Assembly (NCBI GenBank): GCA_964479045.1
Contig: CAYZJI010000009.1
Span: 1 to 64,000, forward strand
Source of the DNA: 2-02-FULL-47-50 sp964479045
GTDB lineage: Bacteria > Pseudomonadota > Gammaproteobacteria > Eutrophobiales > Eutrophobiaceae
Direction: 5' to 3'
Length of the DNA stretch: 64,000 bases
In this document: one piece after another, positions 45,050-54,519 of the stretch
Layout: every line of letters starts with the position of its first letter
Position numbering within the stretch: the first letter of the stretch is position 1
Program-made: the position numbers and the translations under genes
The notes under the pieces: generated by a model
Seen by the model: the letters and a program-made list of their open reading frames with translations, nothing else
Database searches by the model: none
What the model was told of the DNA's origin: nothing

Positions 45050-45553
45050 TTGCAGATCATGCATCGTAAAGAACATTCTTCTACACGCTGGTTATGGCTG
45101 TCCGGTGTGCTTGTCCTGCTGGATCAGGCGACCAAGCTTGTCGCTTCAAACAATCTGGATATGCACACCCCGGTGCCGGTGTTCCCGGGACTCAATATGA
45201 CGCTGGTGCATAATACCGGTGCTGCATTCAGTTTCCTGAGTCAGGCCGGTGGCTGGCAGCGGTGGTTTTTTATCATACTGGCACTGTTGGTCAGTGGTGT
45301 TATTGTCGTGTGGCTGAAAAATCTTTCATCCAGCAAACACTGGGTAGCCTGTGCACTGGCCCTGATTCTCGGTGGTGCCATAGGCAACCTGCTGGATCGG
45401 GCGGTACTTGGGTACGTGGTGGATTTCGTTGATGTTTACTATGCGCAGTGGCATTTCCCGGCTTTCAATCTCGCAGACAGTGCCATTACCGTTGGGGCTA
45501 TCATGTTGATTATTGATACCTTACGGGCCGAGGATGAACCCGCAGGCCATTGA
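45050..45553 (+). CDS. lspA: Lipoprotein signal peptidase
   Basis: Aspartyl protease of the inner membrane that cleaves prolipoprotein signal peptides. The product has 167 residues and four helices. The catalytic aspartates are in NLLDRAVLGYVVDFVDVY and FNLADSAI. Starts at 45050 and 45059 are equally possible. In E. coli and Pseudomonas fkpB lies between this gene and ispH; here only 70 non-coding bases remain. Confidence 0.95.
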   Translation: MQIMHRKEHSSTRWLWLSGVLVLLDQATKLVASNNLDMHTPVPVFPGLNMTLVHNTGAAFSFLSQAGGWQRWFFIILALLVSGVIVVWLKNLSSSKHWVACALALILGGAIGNLLDRAVLGYVVDFVDVYYAQWHFPAFNLADSAITVGAIMLIIDTLRAEDEPAGH

Positions 45554-45623
45554 TTGGTCAATTGTTGCAAAGCACCCATGTTCCCCGGATAATTTCGCTA
45601 TTCGTTAAATAACAGGATTTTCA

Positions 45624-46580
45624 ATGCAAATCATACTCGCCAATCCCCGTGGTTTCTGTGCCGGTGTTGACCGCGCCATCGAAATTGTTGAACGTGCACT
45701 GGAGCTGTTTGGTGCGCCGGTCTATGTCCGGCATGAAGTGGTGCACAACAAATACGTGGTGGAGTCGCTAAGGAATAAAGGTGCAGTATTTGTGGAAGAG
45801 CTGGATGAAGTGCCGGATGATTCCACCGTGATTTTCAGCGCGCATGGGGTGGCCAAGCGGGTACGTGAAGAGGCTGCCCGCCGCAAGCTTCGGGTTTATG
45901 ATGCGATCTGTCCGCTGGTGACCAAGGTGCATATGGAAGTCGGCCATTATCAGGACGAAGGCCGTGAATGTATTTTGATTGGTCATGAAGGTCATCCGGA
46001 AGTGGAAGGTACACTCGGCCAATACCGCCCCACCAATGGTGAAGGCGGCATGTATCTGGTGGAATCAGTGGAGGATGTCTGGAAGCTGGAAGTGAAGAAC
46101 CCGGACTTTCTGGCGTTTGTGACCCAGACGACGTTGTCCATGGATGACACGGCGGAAGTGATCGAAGCCTTGCGCAAGCGTTTCCCCAGCATTGCCGGGC
46201 CGAAAAAAGAAGACATCTGCTATGCCACGCAAAACCGCCAGGATGCAGTGAAGAAACTGACCAGGGAATGTGATTTGATTCTGGTCGTGGGCTCACCCAA
46301 CAGTTCCAACTCCACCCGTCTGAAAGAAATTTCGCAGAAAGTGGGCGTGCCGTCTTATCTGATTGATAATGCGTCAGAGATCAAACGCGAATGGCTGGAA
46401 GGCAAAAAACGCATCGGTCTGACGGCCGGTGCTTCCGCGCCGGAGGTGTTGGTGGAAGAAGTAATACAGAAACTTAAAAGCTGGGGCGCCACCAGCTTCA
46501 ATGAAGCGCCCGGCAAGCAGGAGCGGGTGGTATTTTCTTTACCTAAAGATCTGGCCAGAACGGGAACCCACCCACACTGA
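45624..46580 (+). CDS. ispH: 4-hydroxy-3-methylbut-2-enyl diphosphate reductase
   Basis: Last enzyme of the MEP pathway, giving IPP and DMAPP for ispB, squalene and hopanoids. The three [4Fe-4S] ligands are C12 (RGFCAGVDRAI), C96 (DAICPLVTKVH) and the Cys of EDICYATQNRQ (about 198). HEVVHNKYVV and TAGASAPE are present. The 318-residue length is normal. It is the last rightward gene of the housekeeping block and converges with a DUF4124 gene 10 bp away. Confidence 0.97.
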   Translation: MQIILANPRGFCAGVDRAIEIVERALELFGAPVYVRHEVVHNKYVVESLRNKGAVFVEELDEVPDDSTVIFSAHGVAKRVREEAARRKLRVYDAICPLVTKVHMEVGHYQDEGRECILIGHEGHPEVEGTLGQYRPTNGEGGMYLVESVEDVWKLEVKNPDFLAFVTQTTLSMDDTAEVIEALRKRFPSIAGPKKEDICYATQNRQDAVKKLTRECDLILVVGSPNSSNSTRLKEISQKVGVPSYLIDNASEIKREWLEGKKRIGLTAGASAPEVLVEEVIQKLKSWGATSFNEAPGKQERVVFSLPKDLARTGTHPH

Positions 46581-46589
46581 AAAAGCCGG

Positions 46590-47147
46590 TTACCGGGTTG
46601 ACTCTGTTTCCGGCGCTTCTGTTTCAAGTTCAGCAGGAGCAGCTTCTGCAGGCGCCTCCTCCGTTTCTGCTTCCGGCTCGGGTTTCTTGAAGCCCGCGCT
46701 TTCCAGTTTGCTGATCAGGGCTTCCTTGTTGAAGCCGGCAATAACATCTTCTCCCACCAGAACCGTTGGTACTGTGATAGTGTTGGTTCCGCCGGTCTTT
46801 TCATTGAGTTCTTTTTTTACGTCTTCCTGTCCGGTATCTTTTTCAGTAAAGGGTGCGCCATAGTCCTTTAAAATACTCTGGGTAATGATGCAGGCATCAC
46901 AACCCTTGGTGGCGTACAGGATAATATCCACATCCGGTTGCAATCCCGGAATGGCGGCAGCAGGCGCAGGCGAAGAGGTTCCCGTACGCACCTTTTTTTC
47001 CCCGGCAGGCGTGGTTCCAGCCGGACAACGATCCTGCAATGTGATATTGCCTTCTTCATCTTCACATTCATATATAGTTACTGAGTAGGCCTGGCTGGAT
47101 AACAGGCTGAATACTGACGCAATCAAAACGATATAAAGATTTTTCAT
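46590..47147 (-). CDS. Periplasmic DUF4124-glutaredoxin fusion protein
   Basis: Exported protein of 185 residues with three parts. A signal peptide (to about residue 21) is followed by a DUF4124-type segment (TIYECEDEEGNITLQDRCP, about 24-42). A glutaredoxin-like domain (about 72-155) has a C83-DA-C86 active site and the cis-proline loop TITVPTVLVG. An acidic Glu/Pro/Ala-rich tail fills about 155-185. CDAC is not the usual CPYC, so redox properties may differ. It should act in the periplasm, perhaps as a thiol-disulfide factor; no partner is evident. Confidence 0.75.
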   Translation of the reverse strand: MKNLYIVLIASVFSLLSSQAYSVTIYECEDEEGNITLQDRCPAGTTPAGEKKVRTGTSSPAPAAAIPGLQPDVDIILYATKGCDACIITQSILKDYGAPFTEKDTGQEDVKKELNEKTGGTNTITVPTVLVGEDVIAGFNKEALISKLESAGFKKPEPEAETEEAPAEAAPAELETEAPETESTR

Positions 47148-47284
47148 GGTTTCTGGCCGGTTCTGGTTAATAAAAAATGAACATTATCAAATTGTTAATG
47201 TCCACACTTTAGTATAGCGGTGAGATAAACGATATGCCACTATATATATGTATCCATGTGAGTACATGATTTTACTGATGCGCA

Positions 47285-47764
47285 ATGACGACAGGTATTC
47301 ATCATATGATTAGATTAGGCAGATTTTCTCAAGGTTCCGCTGTTTTATTGTGGGGGTGTTTGGCAATGTCCATGCCCATGGCAGCGACGTACAAGTGGGT
47401 AGATGCGGATGGCAATATTCAGTACACGCAATCACCGCCCCCGGCGGGCATCGAAGCAGAAACCATTGCCCCACCCCCCAGGGTCGATACCGAAAGTGCA
47501 ATAAAAAATCTTGAAGCACAGCAGGAAGAGGCAGACGGATTGAAAAAAGCCAGACAGGAATCTGCTGACAAGGAAAAGCAGGCGGCAGATGAACTGGCGT
47601 TGAAACAGAAAAACTGTGAGATGGCACAGGCCCGGTTGAAGAGCTACGAACAACCGCGGGTCCGGTTTGTGCAGGAAGATGGAAGTCGTGTCTATGCCTC
47701 GGAGGAGCAACGGCAGGAGCAGATTGCGGAGTCACAAAAGATGATTGACGAATTCTGCAAATAA
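47285..47764 (+). CDS. DUF4124 domain exported protein
   Basis: A 159-residue exported protein. The signal peptide ends near MAATYKW. The DUF4124 segment ATYKWVDADGNIQYTQSPPPAG (about 34-55) is clear. A charged, probably coiled-coil region of about 75-115 follows, rich in Glu, Lys and Gln, with a C-terminal FVQEDGSRVYASEEQRQEQI part. Function of the domain is unknown. Divergent from the glutaredoxin fusion, with 137 bp between them. A second start at 47306 is possible. Confidence 0.78.
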   Translation: MTTGIHHMIRLGRFSQGSAVLLWGCLAMSMPMAATYKWVDADGNIQYTQSPPPAGIEAETIAPPPRVDTESAIKNLEAQQEEADGLKKARQESADKEKQAADELALKQKNCEMAQARLKSYEQPRVRFVQEDGSRVYASEEQRQEQIAESQKMIDEFCK

Positions 47765-47783
47765 CATACAAGTAGCACACATA

Positions 47784-47812
47784 AAAAAACCGGGACAATG
47801 TCCCGGTTTTTT
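47784..47812. terminator. Bidirectional terminator, DUF4124 gene / pilY1
   Basis: A 7-bp GC stem CCGGGAC / GTCCCGG with an AAT loop is flanked by at least six A and six T, so it is a terminator on both strands. It stops the DUF4124 gene (plus) and the minor pilin operon (minus), which ends at 47842. Confidence 0.92.
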
Positions 47813-47841
47813 ATGTTGCGAAGTAGTAGCTAAACAAAACG

Positions 47842-50800
47842 TTACTCAAACTCCTTGTACCAGAATTTACGCAGGCGCGCCCCGTGCAGTGTACCGGGAG
47901 GTTCATCCACCTTCACGCCTGAGATCACGCCCTCGTAAATCTTGCCGTCAATTTCCACCACCACCGGCACCGGTGAAGGCAGATAGCCGCCGCCCGGATG
48001 CACCGCACTGCGATCCGCGGCCGTCATGCTGCCATCGAGGTTCTTGTCCTTGTAGGCGGTGGCATCGTCGTAATTGACGAGATATTGCCGGGCAATGCCC
48101 AGGTCGCTGCTGCACGTGCCGTCGGAGCCGGAACTCGGCTGGTTGGTGTTAAAAAATGTGACGTTGTTCAGGGTCAAGGCGCTGCCCACCACCTTTTCAC
48201 CATCACCGAGGGTGATATACCAGCCATTGGCAGCATCCAGCGCAGCGGCAGCAGTAGACGAGCTTGCTTCGTCGCCGGTTCCGGAACAACTGCTGGAACT
48301 TTGTATGCAGTTGGATGTGGCATCAAACAGGTCAGATTCTACAATATCGGTGACTGTCGGGGTTGTGCTGATCCCGGTATCACGGATCATATAGAAACGG
48401 TTAACGGTATCCTCATCGAAGGGATGTTCACGGTCGCCGCTGCCGATCAGTACAGCTTCAAAATCATCACCCTGCACCACATCGGGCGGGAACAGGAATT
48501 TGCGCAGGCCATTGGAATCACTGTCCGTGGTGTCATCCGGTGTATTGGATAGATCGGACAGATCCGCGAGCGCAGCCAGCCGCGTGACCGTGGAATCTTC
48601 CACATCATCCGGATCCAGATCCAGCCGCCAGATATTGCCACAGGTATCACCGAAGTAGGCGCGGTTGTTGACATCATCCCCGCCCCGGTCAGTAATGAGT
48701 GCCGGATCGGCGGGGATGGAGCAGTCCATCCCGGTAACTGCCAGATAAGAGGACTCTCCCGTGTCACTGACGGCCGGGCCCGCCTGGAACAGGACCGTGG
48801 CATCAATCGCGTCGACAATGAAAATACCGCGGCCCATACTGCGTTCATAATTGGCCGTGTCGGCCACGACTTCCAGATTGCCATCTGCATCCACGTCTGC
48901 TTCGGCATCAGTGATCGTTCCGGTATCCACGTCTTCCACCAGCGCATCATAACCAGCGCCGAAGATCAGAACAGGATCAGAGTGCGCGCTGATGGTGGTT
49001 ACCCGCGGTACAGACCAGGTCTGACCCAGTTCCGCCCACCCCGTATCATTATTGGAGCGTTTCCACATGAACTTGGGATCTTCCGGATCGGTGACATCCA
49101 GTGCATAGATCAAGCGGGCACCGCGATGCATGGAGATGAACAGGATGACCCGGTCACCGTCAGCTTCCAGAATGGCGGTATTGCCGTCATCCGGATCTTC
49201 AAACACATAAACACCGATGGAACCGTCAGCAAAATAGGGTTTCTTGGTGCTGCTGGAAATCCCCGGTTCATTGTTGCGCAGCCGGGTCAGATCATCGAAG
49301 AATTCCTCAGGGATAAAGCCCCACACTTCCTGGCCGGGTTCCAGCGGATCAGAGCCACTTTGCTGAAAGCCGCCTTTCACGGCGCGGAATACGCCGTCAT
49401 TGGCGCCATAGAAGATAAACACATCGTGATCATCACCATTGCGGTTGTAATTGACCACTGCAGGCCGGGAGTGCAGCACGTCGCCATGGATGGAAGCGCG
49501 AATGTCGGTGAAATCACCATCGCTGTTTTCATCCTCGAAGTTGTCGGCCCCGCGCACCCAGTTCACCAGCGCCGTGACCTGGCTGGCATCAACGGAGCTG
49601 ACGCTGGCCTGTATGGTTCCACTAGCATTGCCCTGCGCCGATGAGAGCGTGTAACTGAAGGTGTCTTCATCAATCACGTTCACATTGATACTGGTTTTGT
49701 TGAATGCTGCAGGAGTAGCGCCCGTGATGGTGATTTCATCAGGTGTGACATCGTCGCCGCCGCCCGCATCATCCGTGCAGTTAGCGCCGAAGGTATCGTT
49801 GCCATTCCCGTAGATGCCATCGCATTCATCTTCGGCAAAACCATGATCGACCAGCCGCGCCACTGCGGTGGTGGTCTTGATACCCAGGCTAATCGTCCCG
49901 GTAGCCGCTCCCTGGGCGGTGACCGTTAACAGCGGATAGTGCAGGGTATCTGCGTCAATGACAGTAACAGCGACATCGGACCTGTTATAAGACGTGGGTG
50001 TGGCGCCGGTGATGGTCACCTGTTGACCAGTACTGAAGCCATGACCGGGGACCGTGGCGATGGCCGTGGCGGAGGACAAACGGGCAGTGAGGGTACCTGT
50101 CGCCGGATCCGGTAATGATGCGTCTACTGTTTCGTACAAGATAGTGTCGGCATCAATGATTTCAGCCGGGATATTGCTACCGTTATATGCCCCGGCAGTG
50201 GTCCCTGTAGCGCCTGCCACCGTGATGTTGAACTGATCGCCCGTTGTCGCGAAGTTCCCGTCACTGAATGTGGTGGTGAAGCCATGGTCCGGAACATTCG
50301 CAGTGACTGTGGTCGTATTCGCTCCACCCAAGGCGATGCCGGCAGCTGTGGCAACACCCTGCACTGACGCCGTCGTAAATGTAAACTGGGTAGCGTTTTG
50401 CACGTCGATCGTATAGGTGCCGTTATAACCCACAGGATCCGCGCCGGAGATAGTGACAGTGGGTGTGCCCGTGAACCCGTGTGCGGCTGCGGAGGTGGCC
50501 GTTACCAGTGTGGAGCCTTTCGCGGACGTGATCGTACCGGTTGCATCAGCCAGGGAAGCGCCTACGTCGTAAGTAAACGTGTTGGCATCAATCTTGGTGA
50601 TGGTGAAATTACCGTTATAGCCGGATGGGGTGGCACCGCTGATGGTGATGACATCATTGGTGTTGTAGCCATGGGCAGTTACCGTTGCTGTTGCGGTTGT
50701 GGAAGTACCGGAAGCGGTGGCACCGCTGACGCTGGTCACCGGGGCCAGTGACGCGGCCGTCACATAACTGAACGTATTGTTATCAATTTTGTTGATCGTG

Positions 50801-52935
50801 TAGGTTGCGTTATGTGTAGATGGAGTCACGCCTGCAATCGTCACGCTGGCGTTATTCGCAAACCCATGACTGGATACGGTGGCCGTGACCACGGTGCTGG
50901 TAGTGGCGGCTACCGCAGTGGTGACCGCGGGATTGGCAACGTTGAAATCCGAAGCTTTCGTTAAGGTGAAGTTATTGACGTCATTCACCGTGATGGTCCA
51001 GGTGGCGTTGATGTCCGTGGCAGTGCCGGTAAAGCCGGAAATATGCACAAGCTGGCCGGAGGAGTAACCGTGGCCGTTAATAGTGATTTTCATGCCGGTC
51101 TTGGGGTTCTGACGCACAGCATTGGAAATGCTCTTGGTCACGGCGCTGTTTGATAACGTGGTGATGGACTTGCTGATATTGGTTTTTAGAGTGGATACCG
51201 TCTTGGTCACCGCGCCGTTATCCAGCGTAGAGAGCGTTACAGCAGCTGAGGGATCCACCGTTGTGGCTGAACTGACCGAACGGGTATCCGACAGGGCTGA
51301 CACACTCTGGGATTGCAGCGCCGTGAGTGAAGTGACCAGCTTGGTGCTGAGGCCCAGCGTAGTATCGTTGATACCATCATTAGCCTCACTGAAAGGGGTA
51401 TCTGCCAGCGGGGAGCCGGGATCGCCCGCAACACAGGGCGTGGTGCCGCTGGTGCAGGTGTAGAGGTTGCGGCTGAGCTGCTCTAATGTGAAGTCGGCGC
51501 GCTGCTTGTTGGCAGCGCCGCCTTTCTCCACCAGATCGCCATCCGGTACATCGTCCGGGCCGCCCACGCCGTTTTGTTCAGACGGGCGGAAACCCCAGAA
51601 GTCATCGGGATTATTTTCTGACCAGAAACTCGTCACATTGGGATTGATAAAGCCGGTGGTGGTGTTTTCTGCGGCCACGCCGTTGCTGTCCACCAGCCGC
51701 AGGGTGCTGGTAGCAGTATCCACGCCCAGTTGGTAGGCCTTCAGATTTCCAAACCAGCGTGGCAATTTATTTTCATCCGGACGGAATACGCCGATGTAGA
51801 CTTGATTCAGGTTGGTGCCGCGTACGTTAACGCTGACCGGCAGAGTGGTGGAGGCAAACACGCTGTTGACTGCCTGGATTTCGCTAAAAATCTGGTTGAG
51901 CGCGTTGACGATGGCCACGCCGCCGTTGCTGCTGGTGACAGAAAAGTATTTGCCTTTGCCTTTTTCCGCCATGCTCTTCACGAGGGCAGTGTGGTCGTCA
52001 TTGTTGCCGGAGGTTTGTGGATCGACCTCGACGACGTAAGTCACGACAGTCGGAGAGCCGTCTGCCGTACCGTTCACATCGGTATTCGCCAGGAATTCGG
52101 CCCATTCATCCGCCCAGTTACCTTCACGCCCGGACGGGGTGAGTGGAATCGGTGTGCTGGTGTCATAGCCGGTGTCAGCCAGAAATTCTTCGGAATCCGC
52201 CAGCGAACTGGCGTTTTCTGCGGCATCGCCGTTACTGAGAAAGATGATGAAATTCGAGGCGCAGGAATCGGAGATCGGCGAATTATACAGCGAATTAACT
52301 GTGGGGTTGGCCGGCAGGGCGTGCGTAGATAAACTCACGGCTTCATGCTGGAAATCGTCTGAGCCACCCAGATCACCAACGACATTACCTGCATAGTCCG
52401 CCTTTTCCTTGCCGAAACTGGAAGTATTCTTCTTGCCAGCAAAGTAAAAGTAGGCTTCAGACATGACCTTGGACAATACGTTGTTGTTGCTCTTGTCATT
52501 GTTATTATCCAGATCACCGACCAGATCGGCGAGTACGGGTTTGTTGTCGTCGTCCATCTGCCGTACGTGGAAACGCACGACACCACCATCGACGCTATTA
52601 TTCGGGTTACCGGTTTCCGGGAATGTCATCAGGCCCACGTTGAACTGGTTGCTGAGGTTCTGCACCACAGTCTTCAGCGCAGCCAGCTCATTGATCACGA
52701 TGGCCTGACCATCCACATTGCGGGACCAGTTGGCGGTGTTATCGAGAACAATCAATACATTCGGCCGCTCTGCCGGATTGTTCGGATTGGCGAGGAAGAT
52801 GTCGGTATCGTCATTGACCGGATCAAACGCGGCAAATGCCGGCCCGGGCAGGCTGCCGGTCATGAAAATCAGCACGGCAGTCAGCAAGCCGCGCAACAGA
52901 CGAATTTTGTACAAGGAAGTCGGAAAATATTTCAT
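47842..52935 (-). CDS. pilY1: Type IV pilus tip protein PilY1, enlarged
   Basis: PilC/PilY1 family pilus-tip adhesin and biogenesis factor, 1697 residues against roughly 1100-1200 usual. Signal peptide to about residue 35; von Willebrand A-like domain about 58-350 with the first MIDAS-like stretch VLDNTANWS only partly matching DxSxS. A Ser/Thr-rich linker covers about 525-612, then seven repeats rich in HGF, ITISGATP and NTFTY (about 615-1110). The C-terminal PilY1 beta-propeller (about 1120-1697) starts at RASIHGDVLHSRPAVVNY. DVDADGNLEV may be a calcium site. Last gene of the minor pilin operon. Confidence 0.93.
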   Translation of the reverse strand: MKYFPTSLYKIRLLRGLLTAVLIFMTGSLPGPAFAAFDPVNDDTDIFLANPNNPAERPNVLIVLDNTANWSRNVDGQAIVINELAALKTVVQNLSNQFNVGLMTFPETGNPNNSVDGGVVRFHVRQMDDDNKPVLADLVGDLDNNNDKSNNNVLSKVMSEAYFYFAGKKNTSSFGKEKADYAGNVVGDLGGSDDFQHEAVSLSTHALPANPTVNSLYNSPISDSCASNFIIFLSNGDAAENASSLADSEEFLADTGYDTSTPIPLTPSGREGNWADEWAEFLANTDVNGTADGSPTVVTYVVEVDPQTSGNNDDHTALVKSMAEKGKGKYFSVTSSNGGVAIVNALNQIFSEIQAVNSVFASTTLPVSVNVRGTNLNQVYIGVFRPDENKLPRWFGNLKAYQLGVDTATSTLRLVDSNGVAAENTTTGFINPNVTSFWSENNPDDFWGFRPSEQNGVGGPDDVPDGDLVEKGGAANKQRADFTLEQLSRNLYTCTSGTTPCVAGDPGSPLADTPFSEANDGINDTTLGLSTKLVTSLTALQSQSVSALSDTRSVSSATTVDPSAAVTLSTLDNGAVTKTVSTLKTNISKSITTLSNSAVTKSISNAVRQNPKTGMKITINGHGYSSGQLVHISGFTGTATDINATWTITVNDVNNFTLTKASDFNVANPAVTTAVAATTSTVVTATVSSHGFANNASVTIAGVTPSTHNATYTINKIDNNTFSYVTAASLAPVTSVSGATASGTSTTATATVTAHGYNTNDVITISGATPSGYNGNFTITKIDANTFTYDVGASLADATGTITSAKGSTLVTATSAAAHGFTGTPTVTISGADPVGYNGTYTIDVQNATQFTFTTASVQGVATAAGIALGGANTTTVTANVPDHGFTTTFSDGNFATTGDQFNITVAGATGTTAGAYNGSNIPAEIIDADTILYETVDASLPDPATGTLTARLSSATAIATVPGHGFSTGQQVTITGATPTSYNRSDVAVTVIDADTLHYPLLTVTAQGAATGTISLGIKTTTAVARLVDHGFAEDECDGIYGNGNDTFGANCTDDAGGGDDVTPDEITITGATPAAFNKTSINVNVIDEDTFSYTLSSAQGNASGTIQASVSSVDASQVTALVNWVRGADNFEDENSDGDFTDIRASIHGDVLHSRPAVVNYNRNGDDHDVFIFYGANDGVFRAVKGGFQQSGSDPLEPGQEVWGFIPEEFFDDLTRLRNNEPGISSSTKKPYFADGSIGVYVFEDPDDGNTAILEADGDRVILFISMHRGARLIYALDVTDPEDPKFMWKRSNNDTGWAELGQTWSVPRVTTISAHSDPVLIFGAGYDALVEDVDTGTITDAEADVDADGNLEVVADTANYERSMGRGIFIVDAIDATVLFQAGPAVSDTGESSYLAVTGMDCSIPADPALITDRGGDDVNNRAYFGDTCGNIWRLDLDPDDVEDSTVTRLAALADLSDLSNTPDDTTDSDSNGLRKFLFPPDVVQGDDFEAVLIGSGDREHPFDEDTVNRFYMIRDTGISTTPTVTDIVESDLFDATSNCIQSSSSCSGTGDEASSSTAAAALDAANGWYITLGDGEKVVGSALTLNNVTFFNTNQPSSGSDGTCSSDLGIARQYLVNYDDATAYKDKNLDGSMTAADRSAVHPGGGYLPSPVPVVVEIDGKIYEGVISGVKVDEPPGTLHGARLRKFWYKEFE
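49606..51093 (-). repeat. Seven-module protein repeat region inside pilY1
   Basis: This coding stretch encodes seven degenerate modules of about 58-90 residues. Each has the plan [V/T]TATV-x-HGF/Y-x(5)-ITI-x-GATP-x(2)-YN-x(4)-I-x-IDA-x-TF-x-Y-x(9)-GT. Modules 5 and 7 have acidic Asp/Asn/Gly-rich loop insertions. The pattern suggests beta-sandwich modules strung between the vWA and propeller domains. At the DNA level the modules have diverged, so no simple tandem repeat is visible. Confidence 0.8.
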
Positions 52936-52957
52936 GATGAATGCTCCGGGGTGAATT

Positions 52958-53410
52958 TCAGAGATAACAGTTACCTGCCAGCATGCGCATTTCCACCCCC
53001 TGATGAATCGTCGATACAGCGCCAGTTACGTCATCCGTAATGGTAGCGACTATATCCCAGGTATTGTCTTCGGCTGGCTTGACGTCTCCTGTGCCACGAT
53101 CCACGATACTAGAACCTGTTGCCGGGTTAGAAGCAATGCAAACCGGCGCTTCCACGTCCACATCCCCATAGGTGGTGGAAAACGTCATCCCCGCCGGTGC
53201 CAATCCAAAATTATTTTGATCCGTGAGTACGCGCTCTATGCCTTCCTGGGCCGCAGCATCCAGCATTTTCTGCGCCTGCATGTTGCCGACGATTTTAAGA
53301 TTGATAGTGCTCAGGTTGATGGATGACACCGCCAGCAATGTCATGAGCACCAGCATGACCAGGGCCATTATGAGAGTTGCACCTTGCTGCTTGACAGACA
53401 GATTATTCAT
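52958..53410 (-). CDS. pilX: Type IV minor pilin PilX
   Basis: Minor pilin of the tip complex, 150 residues. QQGATLIMALVMLVLMTLLAVSSINLS is the PilX-type N-terminus, which lacks the usual phenylalanine and Glu5 of major pilins but keeps a prepilin-like hydrophobic helix. Three cysteines are present, two of them late (PVCIAS and AGNCYL). It overlaps pilW by four bases and precedes pilY1 by 22 bp, the order found in Pseudomonas. Confidence 0.87.
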   Translation of the reverse strand: MNNLSVKQQGATLIMALVMLVLMTLLAVSSINLSTINLKIVGNMQAQKMLDAAAQEGIERVLTDQNNFGLAPAGMTFSTTYGDVDVEAPVCIASNPATGSSIVDRGTGDVKPAEDNTWDIVATITDDVTGAVSTIHQGVEMRMLAGNCYL

Positions 53411-54504
53411 TCCGGGTTCTCCCTGCGGCCACTCACATTAATGGGCCGGATCTCGGCACTGTAAACGTGGCGCTTGTAGTTGTCATTGAACGGTCCGAGA
53501 TCGTGTCCGGCCAGGCTATATTCTTTGGTATCGGTATGATCATCCGTTGGATTCAAACTGCGTGAGAGGATGGAAACCCGGGTAGTGATGACATCGGGCC
53601 ACTGGGCAGCCGTAGGTTCTGAAACATACTCATCCGGAATACCATCACCGGGCTCACCGGTCACTTCATTAATATCCACCGGGATGGAATCAATTCCGTA
53701 CTCCACCAGAAAATATTCAATTCCCTCAACCAGGGGAGTGATTTTAATAGTGGTCACGCCACCTTCTGCGGTGAGTTCCAGGTGTTTCAGGGTGGGTATG
53801 GTGTCATCACCAGCCTGACATATGCCATCCGCGCCTGTGCCCACACTGCATGGCGCAACAAAATAAGTGTGTACGATCAGTTGCCGGGTAATGGAAGGAT
53901 CGCTGGTATTATCGTAGGCAAGTTCATGGTTGAAAGTGTCAGGAGCGGCGCCGTCACCGAGAAAAACCACCTTCTCTGCAGCGTTCGACTGGATATAAAC
54001 CATACCATTTACGGTGGTTGCAGGAGAGACTGAAACAGCGGCAGCACGGCGGATAACCAGGATATCGGAACCCTCGACCAGATTGTCATCGACCAGTAAT
54101 CCCAAATCATCACACGTCGTTGCACTGACATCAGGCTCAACGGGGTCATCTGGATCAGTGTAGTCGGCGGCATATCCTTGTATTGTTTGAACCAGACTAT
54201 TTTCCAGATCGGCCGCAGTGGTTTCACAGGGGTCCGGAAGAGCACCCAGCGGGTCGCCCAGCTCATAATAGGGCCCATAAAAACCGGCATGACGCAGGTC
54301 TTCTGTGAGCAGACTGATGGCATAGCGTCCGTTCTCAATCACCTGGCCGGATTTTTCCAGTTCACGCTGGGCGCGGCTGGAGTTGAATAAAACGGAGGCA
54401 AGACCCACCAACAGAAGCAGGCCGATAGTGACGGAGATCATGAGTTCGATCAGGGTCAGGCCAGCCTGTTTAGGGGGAAAACGGTACATAGTGTTTATGT
54501 TCAT
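53407..54504 (-). CDS. pilW: Type IV minor pilin PilW
   Basis: Large minor pilin of about 365 residues. The prepilin cleavage motif is QAG-LTLIELMISVTIGLLLLVG near residue 15, followed by the long helix SSRAQRELEKSGQVIENGRYAI that is standard for PilW. The ATG at 54504 follows GGGTTGG. A GTG at 54519, directly after the pilV stop, is another possible start. The end overlaps pilX (ATGA). Confidence 0.88.
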   Translation of the reverse strand: MNINTMYRFPPKQAGLTLIELMISVTIGLLLLVGLASVLFNSSRAQRELEKSGQVIENGRYAISLLTEDLRHAGFYGPYYELGDPLGALPDPCETTAADLENSLVQTIQGYAADYTDPDDPVEPDVSATTCDDLGLLVDDNLVEGSDILVIRRAAAVSVSPATTVNGMVYIQSNAAEKVVFLGDGAAPDTFNHELAYDNTSDPSITRQLIVHTYFVAPCSVGTGADGICQAGDDTIPTLKHLELTAEGGVTTIKITPLVEGIEYFLVEYGIDSIPVDINEVTGEPGDGIPDEYVSEPTAAQWPDVITTRVSILSRSLNPTDDHTDTKEYSLAGHDLGPFNDNYKRHVYSAEIRPINVSGRRENPE

Positions 54505-54519
54505 TATCTGCCAACCCAC

